Assembly: GCF_002093115.1 (NCBI RefSeq)
Contig: NZ_NAAD01000004.1
Span: 1-64,000, forward strand
Source of the DNA: Geothermobacter hydrogeniphilus
GTDB lineage: Bacteria > Desulfobacterota > Desulfuromonadia > Desulfuromonadales > Geothermobacteraceae
Reading direction: 5' to 3'
DNA: 64,000 nucleotides
Part shown: piece after piece, positions 59,279-64,000 of the stretch
How the letters are laid out: each line of letters begins with the position of its first letter
How positions within the stretch are numbered: the first letter of the stretch is position 1
Program-made: the position numbers and the translations under genes
Notes under the pieces: generated by a model
What the model was told of the DNA's origin: nothing
The model's input: only the letters and a program-made list of their open reading frames with translations
Database searches by the model: none

Positions 59279-60697
59279 TTAGTATTTCCAGGCCATGTTA
59301 AGCATATTGACATAGGCGGTGTCGTCGGCATTGACCTGGTCCTCAAGGCCGTCGCCGGGAATGAAGGTCGAAAAGATGTAGTCGATGGCGAAATGTTTGT
59401 TGAAGGTGTATTTCGCCTGCAGGTCGAAGGTGGTGCCGGCGTAGTCATCAACCTTCTGTCCCGGATTCTTCAGGTTGGTCAGGTTGCCGGTATCGTCATA
59501 CCAGATCAGGAATGCCTGGGTTTTGTATGAGAGGTTGGGGATATAGTCACCCAAATCCCCTTTGGTGCCGAAGGCGATCAGGCTCTGGCCGGGGTTGTTG
59601 CCGGAACCACCGTTGCCGATGCCCCCATAGACGTTGCCGCCGACCGCCCGCTCAGGAGCGTAGGCATACAGCGATGCACCATAGGGACTGGCGCCCGAGG
59701 CGAGGTGTTCGCCGAGAATGTTGCCGTCCATCCCCATCAGCGGGGTGAATCGGCCGATATCGGTGATGCCCACAAAGCCTTCGACGTCGTTGTCATCCTT
59801 GTTTCCATCGCCTTGAGTGAAGCGATAGGCGACATAAGGCTTGAAGGCTTTGTTGACGGGCAGTTCCACGCCGGCAAACAGCGCCCAGGAACTGATGTCC
59901 TTGTTGGCATTGGCGGTACCGAATTCACCGTCAGCGACAATGACTTCAAAGGAAGTTTTCACGGGGCCGAGGGAGCCGAGCGACTCAAGGCCGTAGTAGA
60001 GAACCTTGGAGTCCCTCTTCTGGTTGTCGCTGTAGGCGACCAGGGGGCTGAGGGTGAGGTTGCCGGTGCTGCCAAAGTCCAGTTTCTGATCGACTTTGAG
60101 GCTGTAGGCGCGCCAGTCGTCAGTGGTCGGGGTGTCTGCGAAACCGATTTTGTCGAGGTTTTCAATGGCCAGATAGAGAATTTGGTACTTGGTGCTTTCG
60201 CCCAGAGACCCTTTGAGGCCAATGAATGGGTGGTCATCGCCGTACAGCAGGCCGCCGGTCTTCAGGTCGAGGTAGCGAATATCCCAACCAGCGGAAAGGT
60301 CAAGAGCCTTGCTGAAGGTGTAGCCCATTTCGGCGCGCTCGATGCCGAACTCGCCGCCTGCATTCGGTATGCCGTTGGCATTTTCGGCACCTGTGTAGAA
60401 GGAGCGGTCACCGTTGTTCTTGTCGAAAATGATATCTGCTTCAGTGATCATCTTGACCCGCCAGTTGTCGCCGCCTGCTTTCCAGCCGAGGCGCAGTTCG
60501 CCGCGAATGTGTTCGCCGGAAGCCCAGCCGCCCTCATTCAGCGCCGGCGCATCAGGTTTGCTGTCGTCAAAGTCAAAGTTACTGTAATAAGTCGGGATGA
60601 CCCTGGCGGTTCCGAAGAACTGAATTTCGGCCAGGGCCGGTGATGCTGCCAGCAGGAGTGTCACGAGGAATGATGCCAGAATGCCCAGTCTTTTCAT
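59279..60697 (-). CDS. Outer-membrane porin (module 2)
   Basis: The product has 472 residues from ATG 60697 (AAGGAGG upstream), signal peptide MKRLGILASFLVTLLLAASPALA. Barrel-like sequence with ELRLGWKAGGDNWRVKMI, GYTFSKALDLSAGWDIRYL and the terminal MAWKY supports an outer-membrane protein. It contains a long Gly-rich loop (GGNVYGGIGNGGSGNNPG). It is not closely similar to porins 1 and 3 in detail. Substrate unknown. Confidence 0.8.
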   Translation of the reverse strand: MKRLGILASFLVTLLLAASPALAEIQFFGTARVIPTYYSNFDFDDSKPDAPALNEGGWASGEHIRGELRLGWKAGGDNWRVKMITEADIIFDKNNGDRSFYTGAENANGIPNAGGEFGIERAEMGYTFSKALDLSAGWDIRYLDLKTGGLLYGDDHPFIGLKGSLGESTKYQILYLAIENLDKIGFADTPTTDDWRAYSLKVDQKLDFGSTGNLTLSPLVAYSDNQKRDSKVLYYGLESLGSLGPVKTSFEVIVADGEFGTANANKDISSWALFAGVELPVNKAFKPYVAYRFTQGDGNKDDNDVEGFVGITDIGRFTPLMGMDGNILGEHLASGASPYGASLYAYAPERAVGGNVYGGIGNGGSGNNPGQSLIAFGTKGDLGDYIPNLSYKTQAFLIWYDDTGNLTNLKNPGQKVDDYAGTTFDLQAKYTFNKHFAIDYIFSTFIPGDGLEDQVNADDTAYVNMLNMAWKY

Positions 60698-61319
60698 GTC
60701 TCTGCCTCCTTGAATGTAAATTCCGTCAGGATGACGGTTGTCGGGCGCGAAGACCTTCTCCGGGCCCGGTGAAAATAACATCGGGTTCAGAATTTTCTTC
60801 ATTGTGTCGAGCCGAGATTGAGGAATTGAATAAAGAATCTAGCAAACAAAACGAAGACGGTCAAATGATGATAGCGTCAAAAAGATAACATTGTTATTTT
60901 TTTTGGCGCTATCAAAAAGGACACACAGAAACATGTAACTTGCCGTAAAGCGGACAATTCAAATAGGAAGATATATTGAGATATTGCTAATATTTATTGT
61001 TGAAACGAAATCGGTCCTCTTTTGTTCGGATGCGGCAGAACGATATTTTATTGCCGAAGATGGTTGAAAGAAAGAAGATATATCTGTTATGTGAGGGCTG
61101 GTGGATGAGGTGTCTTGATATTTGGTCCCCTGTGTCAGGCTGCGCCGTTTGCTCGGAGGCGGAAAGAGAGGTGGGGGCCCGTCCCGGCAAAACCCGGCCC
61201 GGAAAAAGGATTGACGGACCCGAAAAAATAAAACGATTTTTGATATTGCCAAAATTTTAGGTTTTTGTTAGATTCGACGGCAGTTTGGACCTTTTCCCAT
61301 TTACAAAGGAGGTAACAGG
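60698..61319. other. Divergent AT-rich regulatory region with long palindrome
   Basis: About 620 bp, clearly more AT-rich than the surroundings, between porin 2 (minus) and the CPACGY lipoprotein (plus). TGATAGCGTCAAAAA and TTTTTTGGCGCTATCA (60869-60914) are near-perfect inverted arms with TAACA-TT-TGTTA in the centre. No gene is seen; both promoters should be here. Confidence 0.5.
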
Positions 61320-61463
61320 ATGAAGAAGCTTGTGGTTTTGCTCGTGGCTGGTGTTCTCGCCCTTTCTCTGGCGGCCTGCGCGCAGAAAGCCAGCAGTGAA
61401 AAGGTTCGGGTCAAGTGCCCGGCTTGCGGTTACGAGTTCGAACTCCCGCCACACGGTCGTTAA
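61320..61463 (+). CDS. Tiny lipoprotein with CPACGY motif (47 residues)
   Basis: ATG 61320 follows AAAGGAGG. The lipoprotein signal with LAAC is followed by AQKASSEKVR, then VKCPACGYEFELPPHGR and stop. It matches the 25953 gene in signal, motif and length. It stands 95 bp before porin 3 and is likely in the same transcript. Function unknown. Confidence 0.8.
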   Translation: MKKLVVLLVAGVLALSLAACAQKASSEKVRVKCPACGYEFELPPHGR

Positions 61464-61558
61464 GGAAGATTCATTTTTATTTGTTTGGAGGGATACAGTT
61501 AGACCTGCACTGCTGTATCTGAAATAAGCAACGTATCAAATCTATTGAGGAGGCAACA

Positions 61559-63025
61559 TTGAACAAGACTGTGAAAATTCTGCTGGCCCTGGCCATGGTC
61601 GCCCTGATGGCGGCACCGGCCCTGGCCCTGGAGTCCAAGCTGAGCGGTTTTCTGAACGTGCGCGGCATCGGTGACAATTTCAAGGCAACCAACAACTACG
61701 TCGGCACCCTGGACGATTCCGCCAAGATCGGCAGCCAGAACCTGGTTGACCAGCGGCTGCGCATGAAGCTGGACACCAAGATCAACGACTACCTCTCCTT
61801 CACCTACTACCTCGAAGTCGACTTCCAGTGGGGCGATGAGCAGTACTCCAATGCCGGCCGCAACGACGGCGGCGGCATCGGCGCTGACACCACCAACCTC
61901 GAGACCAAGAACGCCTACCTCGACGTCAAGGTGCCCGATTCAACCTCCAGCTTCCGCGTCGGTCTGCAGGGTTTTGCTGACCACAACGACTACTCCTTCT
62001 TCGCCGCCGACATGGCCGGCGTCAAGTACAAGGCCAAGCTCGGCGGCGCCGATCTCACCGCCGGCTGGTTCAAGCTGATCGACGGCGACACCTACGGTAC
62101 TGCACCGTCGCCGCTGGACGATGTCACCCTGTGGGCGCTGCAGGCTGAATTCAAGCCCAATGCCAACTTCAAGTTCGGTGGTGACTACTACTACTACCAG
62201 AATGAGGGCAGCCAGGGCTACGCCACCTTCCTCGGTACCGCCGACATCGCGGCCGTTCTCGCCTTCAACGGCGGCGGTGGTAACTGGACCGCCAACCGCC
62301 AGGACATGAATCTGCATTACTTCAACGGCCATGCCGAGTATCGTCTTGAGAATGTCGTCCTCAGTGGCTGGCTCGAGTTCAGCACCGGTACCGCCGACAG
62401 CATCAACAACAACACCGCCACCACCCTGACCGAAGACCTGGATGTTCAGGGCTTCGCCGGTCGCCTCAAGGCCGCCACCAATTTCGGTGGTCTCAAGCTG
62501 GCCCTGGCCGGAACCTACTTCTCCGGTGACGACAACCTGGCCGACGGCGACGCCGACTTCATCGTCAACCCGCTGGCGACCGAATCTTTCGCCTTCGCCA
62601 CCGACGGCTTCATGATCTTCACCCCGGACATCGCCTGGAACAGTGTCGGTCAGTACGGCTTCGCCATGGTTGATGCCGCCTGGGCCGGTTATGGTCTCGG
62701 CAGTGTCATCCTGACCGGTGCCTACACTCCGGAGCAGATGAAGAATGCCTACATCAAGGCCGGTGTCGGCTACTTCTCGTCCCTCGAAGACAAGCTGGCC
62801 GCCAACGATCCCCGTACCGACCGTGCCGGTACCGAGCTCGGCACCGAAGTCTATCTGCGCGTCGGTTACCGGTTCGCCAAGAAGCTTGACCTGTCGATCA
62901 ACGGCTCCTACGCCAGCCTCGGCGACTTCTATGACAACAATGGCGGCGGCACCGCGGCCAATACGGCCACCACTGACATTGATGATCCCTATGAAGTCTA
63001 CCTGAAGGCGACCCTGTTCTTCTAG
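61559..63025 (+). CDS. Outer-membrane porin (module 3)
   Basis: The product has 488 residues with a TTG start at 61559, supported by GAGGAGG 6 bases upstream and by a signal peptide beginning at once (NKTVKILLALAMVALMAAPALA). Strands such as LESKLSGFLNVRGIGDNF, SFRVGLQGFADHNDYSFFAADMAG and the terminal KATLFF fit a barrel. Many Asp/Gly turns (SGDDNLADGDADF) resemble those in porin 1. It follows the CPACGY lipoprotein. A terminator and a third VCBS-like gene come next. Confidence 0.82.
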   Translation: MNKTVKILLALAMVALMAAPALALESKLSGFLNVRGIGDNFKATNNYVGTLDDSAKIGSQNLVDQRLRMKLDTKINDYLSFTYYLEVDFQWGDEQYSNAGRNDGGGIGADTTNLETKNAYLDVKVPDSTSSFRVGLQGFADHNDYSFFAADMAGVKYKAKLGGADLTAGWFKLIDGDTYGTAPSPLDDVTLWALQAEFKPNANFKFGGDYYYYQNEGSQGYATFLGTADIAAVLAFNGGGGNWTANRQDMNLHYFNGHAEYRLENVVLSGWLEFSTGTADSINNNTATTLTEDLDVQGFAGRLKAATNFGGLKLALAGTYFSGDDNLADGDADFIVNPLATESFAFATDGFMIFTPDIAWNSVGQYGFAMVDAAWAGYGLGSVILTGAYTPEQMKNAYIKAGVGYFSSLEDKLAANDPRTDRAGTELGTEVYLRVGYRFAKKLDLSINGSYASLGDFYDNNGGGTAANTATTDIDDPYEVYLKATLFF

Positions 63026-63084
63026 GATACCTGAAAGAACGGGCCTTTTTGCAGGAGAGAGTTCGTTCGACAGGAGATCAGGAT

Positions 63085-63115
63085 GGGGGCCGGCTTTTGC
63101 CGGCCCCCTTTTTAT
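63085..63115 (+). terminator. Terminator after porin 3
   Basis: GGGGGCCGGC, TTTT loop, GCCGGCCCCC, then a T5 run. Confidence 0.9.
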
Positions 63116-63221
63116 TGACCGTGATTTGGTTTAGAATGATCGACGTCTGTCGCGAGGCAGTTCAGTCCTGCAACCGTCCCGGCCGGAAGCGGCCGCCGAC
63201 CCAATCCCCCCGGAGTTGCTG

Positions 63222-64000
63222 ATGAAGTCTCTTGCCGTTCTCTTCTGCAGCATTATGCTGCTTGCCGCCAGCCTGGTCTGCCCGGATATCGTTCGGGCCG
63301 AGTCGGGCGCGAATCTGACCGATTTTTTTGCCCCCCTGACCGCCAAGGTGATCATGCCGGTTGAGAAGGGAGTTCTGATCGACAAGGGGGCTGCCGACGG
63401 ACTGGCTCCGGGTGATATCCTGGCCCTGGTCAAGACCGAAAAAGAGATCCGCAATCCCCGGACCGGGGAGGTGGTTGACACGTTGACCGATTATGCCGGT
63501 TTCCTGGTGGCGGATCGGGTCAAGGCGAATCTCAGCTACTGCCGGGTGGTCGGCAGGACCGGATCGGTCAAAGAGGGGAGCAGCGCCCGCCGTTTCGAGA
63601 ATGTTCCGATCTTTTTCGAGGATGCCTCCGGTGACGGGTTTCCGGTCTTTCAGGCGTTGCGGAAAAAACTGCCGCACCTGCTCTGGCAGGATTATCGCGT
63701 AGGGTCGTCTCCCCTGACCGCGGATGGCCCCGCGCTGCAGATCCGTTATGAAGACGGCAGTCTGACGGTTGTCAACCGGAACAAGCAGATCCTTTTTGTT
63801 CAGCGACAGGTTCTGCCCGCGCCGGCGGCGCCGGTGGTTGCCGGCCGCCCGGTCAGCGCTCCGGTTGTCGCGCCGTCTGTGGCGGCCCCGTCTGTCGCTG
63901 TCGCTGAAGGTCGGCAACCGTCCTGGCAGGCGGAGCGGATCGCTCTTGACGAACAGGGTGCGATCGCTGCCGTGCGCGCCGGCGACCTGGACGGCGACGG
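63222..64000 (+). CDS. Exported FG-GAP/VCBS-like protein, 5' part (module 3, runs off the window)
   Basis: ATG 63222 (CGGAG upstream) opens a signal peptide (MKSLAVLFCSIMLLAASLVC, cut near VRA). KVIMPVEKGVLIDKGAADGLAPGD and NPRTGEVVDTLTDYAGF resemble the FlgT-C-like domain of the 52370 product (VIMPVDGQYLIDLDASRGTR), so it is a true paralogue. A Pro/Val/Ala linker (PAPAAPVVAGRPVSAPVVAP) follows and the first VCBS-type loop GDLDGDG is cut by the window end. At least 259 residues are visible. Confidence 0.75.
   Translation, partial: MKSLAVLFCSIMLLAASLVCPDIVRAESGANLTDFFAPLTAKVIMPVEKGVLIDKGAADGLAPGDILALVKTEKEIRNPRTGEVVDTLTDYAGFLVADRVKANLSYCRVVGRTGSVKEGSSARRFENVPIFFEDASGDGFPVFQALRKKLPHLLWQDYRVGSSPLTADGPALQIRYEDGSLTVVNRNKQILFVQRQVLPAPAAPVVAGRPVSAPVVAPSVAAPSVAVAEGRQPSWQAERIALDEQGAIAAVRAGDLDGD

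Overview
The window looks like chromosome from a GC-rich (about 60%) Gram-negative anaerobe. It most resembles the Desulfuromonadales/Geobacterales group (Desulfuromonas, Pelobacter and Geobacter relatives). This rests on gene content: futalosine-route menaquinone genes (mqnB, mqnD), a B12-dependent methylmalonyl-CoA mutase/MeaB/epimerase set beside a biotin-dependent carboxylase, a CbiMQO-type nickel/cobalt transporter with a DUF4198 partner, several outer-membrane porins, and glycine betaine and trehalose genes that suggest salt stress. The genus is an inference.

Layout. 0-3.1 kb is a scrap yard: the C-terminal piece of an RTX-like protein, an intact AbiEi/AbiEii pair, an XRE-type remnant and the 3' third of comM. 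3.4-7.4 kb holds a MarR regulator and the betaine transporter proVWX. 7.6-12.05 kb has a broken serine recombinase and a racemase/DUF1611 pair divergent from an M81 (MlrC-like) gene. 12.4-16.4 kb has two hotdog thioesterases and an aldehyde dehydrogenase/saccharopine dehydrogenase-like pair that could take lysine to 2-aminoadipate. 16.4-22.7 kb is a metal-uptake cluster (CbiO with a His-rich tail, CbiQ, CbiM, small exported proteins, DUF4198, LbtU-like porin). 23-25.8 kb is a three-gene ABC importer of the TrpXYZ type. 26-36 kb has a tiny CPACGY lipoprotein, tRNA-Phe, otsB-otsA, DAHP synthase, DUF1015, serC, a thioesterase and serA. 36.4-41 kb is a two-gene biotin carboxylase system. 41.4-45 kb has mqnD, mqnB, an unknown protein and an XRE-cupin regulator. 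45.3-49.5 kb is the methylmalonyl-CoA mutase operon, interrupted by a GxxExxY gene inside its own long inverted repeats. 49.7-64 kb is an envelope region: a thioredoxin-like protein, three porin plus FG-GAP/VCBS-like modules, a rhodanese, a YdjY-like protein and several tiny lipoproteins.

The most unusual theme is the density of dispersed inverted-repeat elements, in at least four families, sitting at gene ends. They supply stop codons (mlrC-like gene, cbiQ, mqnD) or ribosome-binding context. One family (ACCAAG-type ends) also brackets the GxxExxY gene with nearly perfect 30-bp terminal inverted repeats, while related copies without the gene lie elsewhere. That gene-plus-satellite arrangement is the best candidate here for an undescribed element. 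Starts were chosen from visible ribosome-binding sites and signal peptides; functions are by recognition of family motifs, without database searches.
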